Source: Micromonospora echinospora (GTDB lineage: Bacteria > Actinomycetota > Actinomycetes > Mycobacteriales > Micromonosporaceae). From it: 64,000 nt of DNA. Shown here piece by piece: positions 43,038-53,460 of the stretch (positions are counted from its first letter, which is position 1; each line of letters starts with the position of its first letter). The stretch covers positions 4,975,001 through 5,039,000 of the forward strand of contig NZ_LT607413.1 of assembly GCF_900091495.1 (NCBI RefSeq), read 5' to 3'. A program made the translations under genes and the position numbers. The notes under the pieces were generated by a model. The model saw only the letters and a program-made list of their open reading frames with translations, did not search any database and was not told the origin of the DNA.

Positions 43038-44804
43038 GTGCAGGAGATCGTGGGCGAGAGCCTGGCCCGGCGGCTGGTGGCCTGGGGTGTCGACACCGTC
43101 TTCGGCCTGCCCGGCGACGGCATCAACGGCCTGATGGAGGGATTCCGCCGGCAGCGGGAGAAGCTCGACTTCGTGCTGGTGCACCACGAGGAGGCGGCGG
43201 CGTTCATGGCCACCGGGTACGCCAAGGCCACGGGGCGGCTCGGCGTCTGCGCCGCCACCTCCGGGCCGGGCGCGATCCACCTGCTCAACGGACTGTACGA
43301 CGCGAAACTCGACCACGTGCCGGTGCTGGCCATCACCGGGATGCAGGAGACGTCGGTGCTCGGCTCGCACTACCAGCAGGAGGTGCACACCCCGCTGCTC
43401 TACCAGGACGTGGCGGCGTACAACCTCATGGTCACCAACCCGCAGCAGGTGCCCGGGGTGGTCGACATCGCCATCCGTCATGCCCTGGCCATGCGGACCG
43501 TCGCCCACCTGAGCTTCCCCAACGACGTGCAGGTCGCCGCCGCCGAGGCGGACCCGTACCGGCATGTCAGCCCCGGCACGCCGCCGACGAGCAGCCCGGT
43601 GGTGTCGCAGCCGGCGGTGCCGGCGGAGCAGGCCGACCTGACCCGCGCGGCGGAGGTGCTCAACGCCGGAACGAAGGTCGCCATGCTGGTCGGCGTCGGC
43701 GCCCGGCACGCCCGGGACGAGGTTCTCCTGGTGGCCGAGGCGCTGGCCAGCCCGATCGTCAAGACGCTGCCCGGCAAGATGGTGGTGCCCGACGACCATC
43801 CGCTCACCACCGGCGGCCTCGGTCTGCTCGGCACGAAGCCGAGCGAGGAGCTGATGGAGGAGTGCGACACCCTGCTGATGGTGGGCACGTCCTTCCCGTA
43901 CGGGAAGTACCTGCCGTCGCCGGGGCAGGCCCGGGTGGTCCAGATCGACATCGACGCCAGCCTGATCGGCATGCGGCTGCCGCTGGACGCCGCGGTCACC
44001 GCCGACGCGAAACGGGCTCTGCGACAGTTGCTGCCCATGCTGTCGACCCGCACGGACCGGTCCTTCCTGACCAGGTACCAGCAGGCGCGCGACGCGTGGC
44101 GCTCGGACATGGTCGCGTTGCAGGACCCGGCGCGGGAACCGGTCGCCCCGCAGTACCTGATGAGCTGCGTGGACGAGGCGGCCACCTCGGACGCCATCCT
44201 GACCTGCGACTCGGGCACCATCGCCACCTGGGCGGCCCGGCACTGGACCATTCGCGGCGGACGGGAGTTCTACCTGTCGGGCAACCTGGCCACCATGGCC
44301 CCGGGCCTGCCGTACGCGATCGCGATGCAGCACGCGTACCCGGGCCGGCAGGTGATCGCCTTCGTGGGGGACGGCGGGTTCGCCATGCTGATGGCCGAGT
44401 TCCTCACCGCCGTGCGGCACGGGCTGCCGGTCAAGGTGGTGGTCAACAACAACAACTCGTACGGGCAGATCCTCTGGGAGCAGATCGTCCTCGGCTATCC
44501 CGAGTACGCGGTGCGGCACCGTCAGCCGGAAGCGGACTTCGCCGCGTGGGCTCGTGCGTGCGGCGGATTCGGCGCGAAGGTCGTCGACCCGAAGGCGCTG
44601 CCCGAGACCGTCCGCGCCGCCTTCGCGCACCCGGGTCCCGCGCTGGTGGACTGCGACGTCAACCCGAACGAACCGCCCATGCCCGGCAAGGTGCGGTACG
44701 ACCAGGCCAAGCACTTCACGGAGGCGTTCCTGCGCGGCCAGCCGCACAAGGCCGCGACGCTGGCCACCGTCGCCCGAGACAAGATCAACGAGCTGCGGTC
44801 ATGA
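43038..44804 (+). CDS. Thiamine-diphosphate enzyme, pyruvate oxidase (PoxB)-like
   Basis: A 588-aa protein. The GTG at 43038 has GAGGGGG 6 nt upstream; a GTG at 43020 is a weaker choice. The three-domain layout of the POX/acetolactate synthase family is clear: catalytic Glu (E51 in HHEEAAAF), central FAD-type domain, and ThDP motif starting GDGGFAML and ending NNNNSYG. The closest match is pyruvate dehydrogenase (quinone)/PoxB, which oxidises pyruvate to acetate and feeds electrons to quinone. That suits its place next to the quinol-oxidising bc complex. No C-terminal amphipathic lipid-binding peptide is obvious. Confidence 0.85.
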   Translation: MQEIVGESLARRLVAWGVDTVFGLPGDGINGLMEGFRRQREKLDFVLVHHEEAAAFMATGYAKATGRLGVCAATSGPGAIHLLNGLYDAKLDHVPVLAITGMQETSVLGSHYQQEVHTPLLYQDVAAYNLMVTNPQQVPGVVDIAIRHALAMRTVAHLSFPNDVQVAAAEADPYRHVSPGTPPTSSPVVSQPAVPAEQADLTRAAEVLNAGTKVAMLVGVGARHARDEVLLVAEALASPIVKTLPGKMVVPDDHPLTTGGLGLLGTKPSEELMEECDTLLMVGTSFPYGKYLPSPGQARVVQIDIDASLIGMRLPLDAAVTADAKRALRQLLPMLSTRTDRSFLTRYQQARDAWRSDMVALQDPAREPVAPQYLMSCVDEAATSDAILTCDSGTIATWAARHWTIRGGREFYLSGNLATMAPGLPYAIAMQHAYPGRQVIAFVGDGGFAMLMAEFLTAVRHGLPVKVVVNNNNSYGQILWEQIVLGYPEYAVRHRQPEADFAAWARACGGFGAKVVDPKALPETVRAAFAHPGPALVDCDVNPNEPPMPGKVRYDQAKHFTEAFLRGQPHKAATLATVARDKINELRS

Positions 44805-44855
44805 GCCGTCAGACCAGTGACTACACCCGGACACAGGCGGGCGCAGGGGGGCTGC

Positions 44856-45863
44856 ATGGGCCGACGGAGACATCAGGTGGCGGTGGTCACGGGAGCCAGC
44901 GCGGGGGTGGGACGCGCCACCGCCCGACACCTCGCCCGCCGGGGCATCGCGGTCGCGGTGCTGGCGAGGGGACGTAAGGGGCTCGACGCCGCTGCCGAGG
45001 ACGTTCGCGCGGCCGGTGGCCGACCCCTGGCCATCGAGGTGGACATGGCGCAGTACGACCAGGTGGAGGCGGCCGGGCAGCGGGTCGAGGACGAACTGGG
45101 CCCGATCGACCTGTGGATCAACAACGCCTTCAGCTCGGTCTTCGCGCCGTTCCGGGAGACCCGGCCGGAGGAGTTCCGGCGAGCGACGGAGGTCACCTAC
45201 CTGGGCTACGTGCACGGCACCCGGGTGGCGCTGACCCACATGACACCCCGCGACCGGGGGACGATCGTGCAGGTCGGGTCGGCGTTGGCCTACCGGGGCA
45301 TTCCGCTGCAGGCCACGTACTGCGGTGCCAAGCACGCCGTCGTCGGGTTCACCGAGTCGCTACGGTGCGAGCTCCGGCACGATCGCAGCAACGTCAAGGT
45401 GACCATGGTGCACCTGCCCGCACTGAACACCCCGCAGTTCGACTGGCTGCTGTCCCGGCTGCCCCGGCACGCCCAGCCGGTGCCGCCGATCTACGATCCC
45501 GTGGTCGCGGCCCGGGCCATCGTGGTAGCCGCCGATCGACCGACGCGGCGGGAGTACTGGGTGGGAGCCCCCACCGTGCTGACCATCCTCGGCAACCGGA
45601 TCGTGCCAGGGCTGTTGGACCGCTACCTCGCACGTACGGGGTACCGGTCGCAACAGACAGACCAGCCGGTAGCCCCGGACCAGCCGGTGAACCTGTGGCA
45701 CCCGGCGGACGGCGTCGAGGGCAGGGACTACGGAGTGCGGGGAAGCTTCACCGCCCGGTCGCACGTCCACAGCCCGCAGGCGTGGCTCGCCCGACACCGC
45801 GTGATCACGACGGCGGGACTTGCCGCGGCGGCGGCCGGCGTCGCGGTCTGGCGTCGTCGATGA
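44856..45863 (+). CDS. Short-chain dehydrogenase with C-terminal membrane anchor
   Basis: A 335-aa protein; the ATG at 44856 has AGGGGGG upstream. Classical SDR features: TGASAGVG (12-19), NNA (89-91), S142, Y155 and K159. Residues about 250-335 are an extension ending in a hydrophobic helix and WRRR, a likely C-terminal anchor. It could oxidise or reduce a lipid-linked or hydrophobic alcohol. The gene starts 52 nt after the ThDP enzyme gene and may share its transcript. Confidence 0.88.
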   Translation: MGRRRHQVAVVTGASAGVGRATARHLARRGIAVAVLARGRKGLDAAAEDVRAAGGRPLAIEVDMAQYDQVEAAGQRVEDELGPIDLWINNAFSSVFAPFRETRPEEFRRATEVTYLGYVHGTRVALTHMTPRDRGTIVQVGSALAYRGIPLQATYCGAKHAVVGFTESLRCELRHDRSNVKVTMVHLPALNTPQFDWLLSRLPRHAQPVPPIYDPVVAARAIVVAADRPTRREYWVGAPTVLTILGNRIVPGLLDRYLARTGYRSQQTDQPVAPDQPVNLWHPADGVEGRDYGVRGSFTARSHVHSPQAWLARHRVITTAGLAAAAAGVAVWRRR

Positions 45864-45914
45864 CGGGTCAGACGTCCCGGTGTCCGTCGGATGGCGCGTC
45901 CAGCCTCTGCCGGC

Positions 45915-46214
45915 TCACGACTGGACGAGCGTCATGACGTCGGCAAGGCCGGCAATGGTCAGGACGGGAGCGAGCAGCGGGCTGGCGAGCAGGTGGATAC
46001 GTTCGGCGTGCGGAAACAGGGCAGCGAGGCCGGCGCTGTCGAGGTATTCCAGTGCGGTGAGGTCGACCATGACCGGGCCTGCCGCCGTCTCCACGGCATG
46101 GGCGAGGGCTGCGGCGAATTCGGCGGCGTTGCTCATGTCGACCTCGCCGGCTGCGACCAGGACCGGGGAACCGTCCGGGCGGCGGCCGGTGGTCAGAGTC
46201 AGTGCGGTGCTCAT
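45915..46214 (-). CDS. STAS-domain anti-sigma factor antagonist
   Basis: A 99-aa single STAS domain (VLVAAGEVDMSNAAEF; VMVDLTALEYLDSAGLAAL). S60 in LDSAG is the expected phosphorylation site for an RsbW-like kinase. The ATG overlaps the TGA of the giant sensor gene, which itself carries an RsbW-like kinase domain and a PP2C phosphatase. So S60 is probably both phosphorylated and dephosphorylated by its neighbour. Confidence 0.9.
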   Translation of the reverse strand: MSTALTLTTGRRPDGSPVLVAAGEVDMSNAAEFAAALAHAVETAAGPVMVDLTALEYLDSAGLAALFPHAERIHLLASPLLAPVLTIAGLADVMTLVQS

Positions 46215-49200
46215 CGAATCCTCGCCTGCATGTCGATGATGGTGCCGGCGGTGCCGGACGTGACGGTGATGGTGTCCATCAGGGCGCGCATGAGGGCCAG
46301 TCCCCGCCCACGGTGCGGGTTGGCGCCCGGCTCGGGCGCCTTCCAGCGGCCGCTGTCGGTGACGCTCAGGCGCAGATCCTCGGCGGTGGCGGTGGCCCGT
46401 AGCCGGATGCGTCCGCCAGGGCTGTCGCGGTGCCCGTGCTCGACGGCGTTGGCGCAGGCTTCGCCGGCGGCCACGAGGACGTTGTAGGCGTTGGCCTGGT
46501 CGAGCCCGCAGCGGTCGAGCCAGGTTCGCAGCGCGCTGCGTACGGGTGCGAGACCGGCGGGTTCAGCGGCGAAGTCCAGTTCCAGGGGGCCGGGATGGCG
46601 GTAGAGCAGGAGCGCGACGTCGTCGTCGTACCCGCCCGCCGGGGTCAGTTGACTCATGACGTCGGTGGCGAGCGCCTCGATGGGGTCGGCTCGTCCGTTC
46701 TGGATGACGGCCACGGCGCGGTCGATGCCGGCGGTCAGGGGCTGGCGGCGGCGTTCGACCAGACCGTCGGTGTACAGCATCAGGGTGGCACGTGCCGGGA
46801 CGACGTCCTCGGCCTCGGGTCGCGCGGCGCGGCCCCGGGCCCCGATCGGCCGGGATCTGCCCTGGTCGAGCAGTCGGGTGGTGCCGTCGGGATCCGCGAC
46901 GATGGCCGGTGGATGGCCGGCGCTGCCGTAGCGCAGCCGCCCGGTCGCCGGATCGAGGACGCCGCAGAAGACCGTGGCGCACATGGCTCCGGGAAGCTGG
47001 GCGGCGAAGCGGTCGAGCGCGGTGAGGGTGCTGGCGGGGCTGGAGTCCTGGAGCAGCAGCGCGCGGCAGGCGCTGCGCAGTTGCCCCATGACCGTGGCGG
47101 CTCCGAGACCGTGGCCGACGCAGTCCCCGACCACGATGCCGATCTGCCCGTCGGCGAGTTCGACCGTGTCGTACCAGTCACCGCCGACCTTGAGCGGACG
47201 GGTGGCGGGTGAGTACCGTACGGCGAATCCACTGGGCAGCTGCGCGGGGCCGAGGATGGCGCGTTGCAGCGCGAGGGCGGTTTCCCGTTGCTGGTCGATC
47301 TGGTGGACGCGGTGCAGCCCCTGGCCGAGGTGCCCGGCCAGCAGGGCCAACAGGGTCTGGTCCTGCTCGGTGACGGGACGTCTCTCGCCGAGATCGATCC
47401 ACAGCGCCATGGTGCCGTACGGATGCTCGATGGCGATCCCGGTGCCGGTCATCTGGTCGGCGATGGTGGTGAGCAGTGGCCGGTCCCGCAGCGCGGCGAG
47501 GGTGCGCCGACGCTCGGCGGTCAGGGTGTCCCAGCGCAGGTGCGGGTCGGTGGCCGTCACCGCCGGGGTGTGCGAGCCGTCGAAGACGGCCGCGAGGACG
47601 CACGTCGCCCGCCACAGTCCCCGTAGCTCGTCGAGGACGCCATGCAGGGCGTCGGCCAGATTGTCCGCCTGCGACAGGCGGACGCTCAGCGCGGCCAGCG
47701 CGCTCTCCCGTTGCAGGGCGTAGTGCTCCGCGGTGACATCGCGGAAGGTGCCGACGATGACCCGTCGGCCGGTGTCGGGATCCTCGACCTGGTTGAACGA
47801 CGCAGCGACCCACAGGCGGTGACCGTCGCGGTGGGTCACCGGGATGGTGTAGGTGCCACGGGTCTGCCCGACGAGGAGAGCGAAGGCGTCGGCGACCTGC
47901 TGGTACGCCTCCGGCTCGGTCTCCTGGCTCGGCCACCAGGGGTGGGTCGGCGCGTAGGGCAGATTCTCGGGACCGAAGCCGAGGATGTCGGCGAAGGTGG
48001 TGTTGATCTCGATGACGGCACCCTTGTCGTCGCAGACGAAGAACGCCTCCTGCAACGAGTCGACCAGCGCGGTCCGCCACCGCGCGTGGTGGTTGCGCAG
48101 CCGGGCCAGTTCCACGTTCGCCCGTACCCGGGCGAGCAGTTCGGCGGCCGAGAACGGCTTGACCAGATAGTCGTCCGCCCCCGCCTCCAACCCCTCGATG
48201 GAGGCCTCCTGCCCGGCCCGCGCGGACAGCAGCAGGACGGGGGTTCCCGCGGTGCGGGGGTCGGCTCGCAGGGCGGCGACCAGTTGCAGCCCGTCCAGGC
48301 GGGGCATCATCACGTCGCTGACCACGAGGTCGGGATTGGAGGTACGTGCCGCCTCCAGCGCGGCCCGGCCGTCGCCGACCGCCTCCACCCGGTGGCCGGC
48401 GGAACGTAGCAGCCGGGCAAGGTACTCCCGCATGTCCGCGTTGTCGTCGGCGACCAGGACCCGGGCCGACGCCTGTCTCGCATCTCCCTCCACCTCGCCG
48501 GGCCCCTCCCCGGCGGTCAGCAGGGAATCGGATTCCGCACCCCGGGCCGGGCCCTCGGGCAGCCAGCGCAGCGCTTCGTGGACGAACGGATCGGCGGTGG
48601 CCGAGACAGTCGCGGCGCCCTCTCCGCTCACCAGGGCCTCCGGAGGCAGATGAGCGGCGTCGAAGGGCAGCCGGATGGTGAAGGTCGTGCCCCCGCCGAC
48701 GACGCTGTGGGCGGTGATGCCGCCACCGTGCAACCCCACGAGTTCCTTGACCAGAGCCAAGCCGATGCCGCTGCCCTCGTTCGAGCGTGACCGCGCGTTC
48801 TCGATCCGGTGGAACCGTTCGAACAGTCGCGGCATCTCCTCTGCGGGTACGCCGATGCCCGTGTCTGTCACGGTCACCACCGCCTGCCCGTCCGCCGGGC
48901 GCAGCGTCACCCGGATCACGCCGTCGAAGGTGAACTTCAGCGCGTTGCTGAGCAGGTTCAGGACGATCTTCTCCCACATGCCCCGGTCGACGTACACCGG
49001 CTCCGGCAGCGGCGGGCAGTCCACCTCGAAGGCGAGGCCCGCGCGTTCGACCGCGGAGCGGAAGAGGCTGGCGAGGTCGGTGGTGGCCGCGGCGAGGTCC
49101 ACCGGCTCGTATCGCGCCTGCATCCGTCCCGCTTCGATACGGGAGAAGTCCAGCAGCGCGTTGACCAGCTTGCCGAGCCGGAGCCCGTTGCGGTGGACGA

Positions 49201-50374
49201 CCTGTAGTTCCTCGCGGACCCGTGGGTCGGTGTCACCGAGCCGGTTACGGAGCTCTTCCAGGGGACCCATGATCAGAGTGAGCGGGGTCCGGAACTCGTG
49301 ACTGATGTTGGAGAAGAAGGCCGTCTTCGCCCGGTCCAGCTCGGCGAGTTCCTCGGCCCTCTGCTGCTGGGCCCGGTAGCTGCGTGCGCTCGCGATCCCG
49401 GTCGCGACGTGGCCTGCGGCCAGCTCGACGAATCCCCGGTATCCGTCGTCGAACGGGCGGTAGCGGTTCAGGGCGGCGACGACGAAGCCGTACGGTGCAC
49501 CGCCCTGTTGCAGGAGCGGCACCAGAAAGGCCTGCTTGGGCGGTTCGGGCCAGGCACCTGACGGCAGCCCGGCGAACAGGGCACCGTCGAGCGGCACCAG
49601 GACCGACTCACCACGGGCCAGTGCTGCCATCGGCCACACCGCCGGCGAACCGTCCGCCGGGATGGTGCCGGGGACGGCGGGATGACCTGCGGTGATGCCC
49701 GCGGCTGCGGCCAGCTGGGCGCTGCCGTCGTCCCGGAACAGGTAGGTCGCCGTGAACGGGAGGTCGTGGGCATTGCGGCCGAGTTGCCGACTGGCGAAGG
49801 TCAGCATCTCCTCCTCGGTGCGCACCACGCTGGGATCAGACCCGAGATCCCGGAGCGTCGCCATCCGGCGCTCGCCGACGACCCGTTCGGTGTCCTCGCT
49901 GACGACGCACAGCATGCCGACCATGGTGCCCGCGTCGTCACGCAGCGCACTGTAGGAGAAGGTGTGGTAACTCTCCTCCCGGTAGCCGGACCTCTCCAGG
50001 AACAGCAGCAGCGCCTCGTCCCAGGTCGCCTCTCCGGTCGTCAGCACCCGGTTGATCCGGGGACCGATGTCCTGCCAGATCTCCGCCCACACCTCGTCCG
50101 CCGGACGGCCCAGCGCCCACGGGTACTTCCTACCGAGAGTGTCTCGCCGGTACGCGCTGTTGCAGAAGAACGTGAGCTCCGGGCCCCACGCCAACCACAT
50201 CGGGAATCGCGACGACAGCAGGATGCTGACCGCCGTCCGCAGACTCTGCGGCCAGTCGGCAGGCGGCCCCAGCGGCGTGGACGCCCAGTCCACCTTCGCG
50301 AGGTCACGACCGATCTCACCGCCCCCGGCGAACACGTCCCCACCAGTCAGCGGCCCCCGCTGAGCGCTGCTCAT
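46211..50374 (-). CDS. Hybrid sensor kinase - receiver - PP2C phosphatase - RsbW-like fusion
   Basis: A 1387-aa soluble protein. Domains in order: PAS (about 30-160), GAF (170-335), HisKA with H359 (ISHEFRTPL), HATPase (450-570, NLLSNALKF), receiver with phospho-acceptor D687 ([12 protein letters not shown]), PAS (770-880), GAF (890-1040), SpoIIE/RsbU PP2C phosphatase (1060-1250; [22 protein letters not shown]) and a C-terminal RsbW-type HATPase (1265-1387; [18 protein letters not shown]). It joins two-component and partner-switching signalling in one chain. The STAS gene is coupled downstream. No sigma factor is adjacent. Confidence 0.92.
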   Translation of the reverse strand: MSSAQRGPLTGGDVFAGGGEIGRDLAKVDWASTPLGPPADWPQSLRTAVSILLSSRFPMWLAWGPELTFFCNSAYRRDTLGRKYPWALGRPADEVWAEIWQDIGPRINRVLTTGEATWDEALLLFLERSGYREESYHTFSYSALRDDAGTMVGMLCVVSEDTERVVGERRMATLRDLGSDPSVVRTEEEMLTFASRQLGRNAHDLPFTATYLFRDDGSAQLAAAAGITAGHPAVPGTIPADGSPAVWPMAALARGESVLVPLDGALFAGLPSGAWPEPPKQAFLVPLLQQGGAPYGFVVAALNRYRPFDDGYRGFVELAAGHVATGIASARSYRAQQQRAEELAELDRAKTAFFSNISHEFRTPLTLIMGPLEELRNRLGDTDPRVREELQVVHRNGLRLGKLVNALLDFSRIEAGRMQARYEPVDLAAATTDLASLFRSAVERAGLAFEVDCPPLPEPVYVDRGMWEKIVLNLLSNALKFTFDGVIRVTLRPADGQAVVTVTDTGIGVPAEEMPRLFERFHRIENARSRSNEGSGIGLALVKELVGLHGGGITAHSVVGGGTTFTIRLPFDAAHLPPEALVSGEGAATVSATADPFVHEALRWLPEGPARGAESDSLLTAGEGPGEVEGDARQASARVLVADDNADMREYLARLLRSAGHRVEAVGDGRAALEAARTSNPDLVVSDVMMPRLDGLQLVAALRADPRTAGTPVLLLSARAGQEASIEGLEAGADDYLVKPFSAAELLARVRANVELARLRNHHARWRTALVDSLQEAFFVCDDKGAVIEINTTFADILGFGPENLPYAPTHPWWPSQETEPEAYQQVADAFALLVGQTRGTYTIPVTHRDGHRLWVAASFNQVEDPDTGRRVIVGTFRDVTAEHYALQRESALAALSVRLSQADNLADALHGVLDELRGLWRATCVLAAVFDGSHTPAVTATDPHLRWDTLTAERRRTLAALRDRPLLTTIADQMTGTGIAIEHPYGTMALWIDLGERRPVTEQDQTLLALLAGHLGQGLHRVHQIDQQRETALALQRAILGPAQLPSGFAVRYSPATRPLKVGGDWYDTVELADGQIGIVVGDCVGHGLGAATVMGQLRSACRALLLQDSSPASTLTALDRFAAQLPGAMCATVFCGVLDPATGRLRYGSAGHPPAIVADPDGTTRLLDQGRSRPIGARGRAARPEAEDVVPARATLMLYTDGLVERRRQPLTAGIDRAVAVIQNGRADPIEALATDVMSQLTPAGGYDDDVALLLYRHPGPLELDFAAEPAGLAPVRSALRTWLDRCGLDQANAYNVLVAAGEACANAVEHGHRDSPGGRIRLRATATAEDLRLSVTDSGRWKAPEPGANPHRGRGLALMRALMDTITVTSGTAGTIIDMQARIR

Positions 50375-50711
50375 CGTTGCGACAACTCCCTCGAACCGGA
50401 CGTCTCACCCTGATCGTCGCCGTGGACGGCGCAGGTCCGATGCCACCCTCGGAAGCCGTGACCCCCGCGGCATCGTAGAGCAGGCTCCGACCACCTGATC
50501 CGCCACGCGCCGCTCACCCAGACCGTCCAGCTCAGCCCTGGACAACCGTAGCGTTCCACGGCCCGACCGGCTCGACCGCGCCGAGCCGCGCTACGGACGT
50601 TTGCCATCGGGCAAAGAGGTGGGGCAGGATCAATCGGCCTGTGCGGCGGGGCGGTTCTGCTCGTGGCCGCGTGGAGGATGCATTGCTGCTGGTGAGCCCG
50701 GAGGGTGGCCG
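50375..50711. promoter_or_regulatory. Divergent region between the hybrid sensor and the CHASE3 kinase
   Basis: About 340 bases with no supported gene. It should hold promoters for both divergent signalling genes. A stretch near 50599-50625 contains GTTTGC, a candidate stress-sigma -35-like element, but the downstream half is a poor match. The ribosome site of the kinase gene is GGAGGG at 50700-50705. Confidence 0.35.
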
Positions 50712-52346
50712 GTGAACACCTACCGCAGAGGTTGGACCCTGCGCCGTCGGCTGCTCGCGCTGCTCACCGTCGCGGGCGTCCTACTGGTGGGTCTTGCCGT
50801 GGTCGAGGCGGCCGTCGCCGCGCGACACCGTGGTCAGCTCGACACCGTTCTGAACCGGACCGGTCCCCTGCGGGTGCAGGGGCAGGAGCTCCTGAATTCC
50901 CTCGTCGACCAGGAGACAGCCATCCGCGGGTACGCGGTCGGCGGCGACCCCGCCGACCTGGCTGCCTACCGCAGCGGCGTCGCGCAGGAGCAGACCCTGA
51001 TCGCCTCGCTCGACGACCTGGCGCAGCCGTACCCGCAGATCAGGCGGGATCTTGTCGCCGTCGAGCAGCGGTCCGCGCAGTGGCGTGGGGCGGTGGCAGA
51101 GCCCGTCATCGCCGCCACCCAGGGAGGCGGCGCCGCCGGACGGGCGTTGATCAACGACGAGGCCCGCGCGCAGTTCGAGCAGATCCGAGTGGCTGTCGAA
51201 CGACTTCAGGCGGACATCTTCCGCGTACGCCAGTCCGCCGTCTCAGCGGTCGAGGGCAGCAGCAACCTGCTCGTGGGGCTGCTCGGTGCCGCCTTGGCGC
51301 TGGTCCTGGCCCTGGGGGTGATCCTCGTGGTCGCCATCGACCGGACGGTGGTCGCTCCCATCACCGCGCTGGCGGTTCGAGTGCGCAGAGTCGCCGAGGG
51401 CGACTACCACCACCACATCGAGGGCAGCGGCCCGACGGAGTTCCGCCGACTCGCGGTCGACATCGACGCCATGCGACAGAAGATCGCCGAGGATCTCGCC
51501 GAGGTGCGGGAGGCCCGGGAGCGGATCGAGTGGGTCAACACGCAGTTGCAGAAGCAGGCTGAGGAGTTGGTCCGGTCCAATCGTGACCTGGAGCAGTTCG
51601 CGTACGTGGCTTCGCACGACCTTCAGGAGCCGTTGCGTAAGGTGGCGAGTTTCTGTCAGTTGCTCCAGCGTCGTTACGCGGGGCAGCTCGACGAGCGTGC
51701 CGACCAGTACATCGGGTTCGCGGTGGACGGGGCGCAGCGGATGCAGCGTCTGATCAACGATCTGTTGGCGTTCTCCCGGATCGGTCGTCTGACGACGGGT
51801 TTCACGGAGGTGGACCTGGATCGGGTGATGGCGGAGGTGGCGGGGCAGACGGAGGTCGCCCGGCAGCAGGCCGGTGCCGAGTTGACCTGGTCGGAGTTGC
51901 CGACCATCCGGGGTGAGGAGCCGTTGCTGACCAATCTGCTGGCGAACCTGGTCAGCAACTCGGTGAAGTTCCGTCGGCCGGACGTGCCGCCGAGGGTGCA
52001 TGTGTCGGCGCGTCTGGTGGACGGCGAGTGGGAGATCACCTGCCGGGACAACGGTATCGGGATCGAACCGGAGTTCGCGGACAAGATCTTCGTGATCTTC
52101 CAGCGGTTGCACTCCAAGGACGCCTACCCGGGGACGGGCATCGGCCTGGCGATCGTCAAGAAGATCGTCGAGTACCACGGCGGCAGGATCTGGGCCGACA
52201 CGACCGTGGACGAGGGAAGCGCGCTCCGTTTCACCATGCCCGTACTCCCGACCGACGACTGCCACGAAGCCGCTGACCAGCCGAGCCCGGAAGGGCTCCC
52301 GTACGCGGCCGGTGTTCCGGCAGACGACAGTCGGAGCAACCGGTGA
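50712..52346 (+). CDS. Membrane histidine kinase (CHASE3-HAMP-HisKA-HATPase)
   Basis: A 544-aa protein; the GTG at 50712 has GGAGGG 6 nt upstream. TM1 (13-36), a CHASE3-type sensor (about 40-180), TM2 (186-210), HAMP (211-265), a coiled segment, HisKA with H302 (VASHDLQEPLRKV, phytochrome-like class), and HATPase (about 390-510; NLVSNSVKF, TGIGLAIVKKIVEYHGG). No response regulator gene adjoins, so the partner is elsewhere or is the receiver of the neighbouring hybrid. Codon use shifts in the kinase half (about 51540-52110) towards cgt, ttg, gcg and gtg. Confidence 0.9.
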   Translation: MNTYRRGWTLRRRLLALLTVAGVLLVGLAVVEAAVAARHRGQLDTVLNRTGPLRVQGQELLNSLVDQETAIRGYAVGGDPADLAAYRSGVAQEQTLIASLDDLAQPYPQIRRDLVAVEQRSAQWRGAVAEPVIAATQGGGAAGRALINDEARAQFEQIRVAVERLQADIFRVRQSAVSAVEGSSNLLVGLLGAALALVLALGVILVVAIDRTVVAPITALAVRVRRVAEGDYHHHIEGSGPTEFRRLAVDIDAMRQKIAEDLAEVREARERIEWVNTQLQKQAEELVRSNRDLEQFAYVASHDLQEPLRKVASFCQLLQRRYAGQLDERADQYIGFAVDGAQRMQRLINDLLAFSRIGRLTTGFTEVDLDRVMAEVAGQTEVARQQAGAELTWSELPTIRGEEPLLTNLLANLVSNSVKFRRPDVPPRVHVSARLVDGEWEITCRDNGIGIEPEFADKIFVIFQRLHSKDAYPGTGIGLAIVKKIVEYHGGRIWADTTVDEGSALRFTMPVLPTDDCHEAADQPSPEGLPYAAGVPADDSRSNR

Positions 52347-52419
52347 CCAGCCGATGAGCGCGCACTCTCGCGGATACTCGCTCGACGCCAGGCGTGATCC
52401 GCTGTCACGATGATGATCT

Positions 52420-53184
52420 ATGGTGAACGAGGGGCCGAAAGAACCGCCGGCTCTGGCGACGTGGGCGGAGGTCGACCCCACGCGATACCCGTTCGACCCG
52501 ATCGAGGTGCCGGCTCTGGTTCGGACGATGGTGCCCGCGCCGCCACCCGTGCCGGTATGGCGCGAGGGTTGGTGGATCGGGGAATCGGAAGCCTGGGCAT
52601 GGGTCGACGCCGTCAGCATGGCATTGTCCGACCGTTACGGACCGTGGGCCTACCGCTGGTACTGGGGGCCCGGCGAGGGCGAGCGGCTGGGCTGGGTCAC
52701 CGAACGCATTCCCGCACCAGCCGAGGCACCGGCCTTCGTCGCCGGATCGCTCCTGGTCTGGCGGCGGTGGTTGGACAGCCTGGCCGAGCGGTTCGACCGG
52801 TTGCTGCCGTTGCTCGATCCGGCACAAGCGGGGCCGGGTGACATCGTGGCCGCCTGGGAGGCCGCCATCGCGCACCTGATGAGGACCGTCGTTGCCCCCG
52901 TCGTGGATGACGACGGCTGGCAGGGCTGGTGCCGCCTGGTCCTACGGTGGTTCCTCACTGCCGCCGACGTGCCTGCGGAACACGCTGAGGCGCTGGTCAA
53001 CAGCGCAGTCGACAAGCGCTTCGACCACTGGGTGCCGCTGACCGCTGCCGATATCGGCGACATCGCCGAACGGCTCACCCGAGACGTGCTCAGCCTGACC
53101 GGGACCGTGGTGGCAGCCCCGGACGGCAACTGGCCCGACACCTGGCCCCAGGGCTGGCCGTCATGGCGGGCGACAAATACGTAG
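52420..53184 (+). CDS. Hypothetical protein, 254 aa, tryptophan-rich
   Basis: Not recognised. The ATG at 52420 has only a weak purine stretch upstream. The protein is soluble, acidic and unusually rich in Trp (about 20), with WREGWWIGESEAWAWVDA near residues 46-63 and a helical middle (WRRWLDSLAERFDRLLPLL). Codon use is typical of the genome. It is flanked by the histidine kinase (73 nt) and the giant-protein pair (276 nt), with no clear operon link. Possibly a DNA- or antibiotic-related helper; I cannot say. Confidence 0.65.
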   Translation: MVNEGPKEPPALATWAEVDPTRYPFDPIEVPALVRTMVPAPPPVPVWREGWWIGESEAWAWVDAVSMALSDRYGPWAYRWYWGPGEGERLGWVTERIPAPAEAPAFVAGSLLVWRRWLDSLAERFDRLLPLLDPAQAGPGDIVAAWEAAIAHLMRTVVAPVVDDDGWQGWCRLVLRWFLTAADVPAEHAEALVNSAVDKRFDHWVPLTAADIGDIAERLTRDVLSLTGTVVAAPDGNWPDTWPQGWPSWRATNT

Positions 53185-53460
53185 TCCCGGGTCGAACCGT
53201 CCGTCATGGCGCGACACCTGGGGCTGCGGCTGGTCGCCGAGGCCGCGCTCGCCCGTAGGCCTCGGGAGCGCGGGCCCGACCGTTCGGTCGCCAGTAGAGA
53301 ACGGTGCCACGAGCGTGTTTCAATTTACATATAGGCAAGCTCCAATGATCACACCTGTTCGGCTGGCGACTGTCGCTGACTTGTCGCGCCCTTCCTGACG
53401 AATTGCGTCCGGAGCGGATGGTCGGCGATCGGCTCGTCCTGACCCTGCCCGCGGACCCGA
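53185..53460. promoter_or_regulatory. Upstream region of the giant 1713-aa gene
   Basis: About 276 bases without a gene. Bases 53315-53355 are AT-rich (caatttacatatagg) and look like a promoter core: tacata/catata at about 53327-53333 is a fair -10. The leader to the ATG would be roughly 120 nt. No good Shine-Dalgarno precedes 53461. Confidence 0.4.

Noticed and set aside
50371..50607. Minus-strand 78-aa ORF overlapping the start of the hybrid sensor
   Set aside because: Basic, Trp/Arg-rich, no ribosome site; lies in the divergent promoter region.
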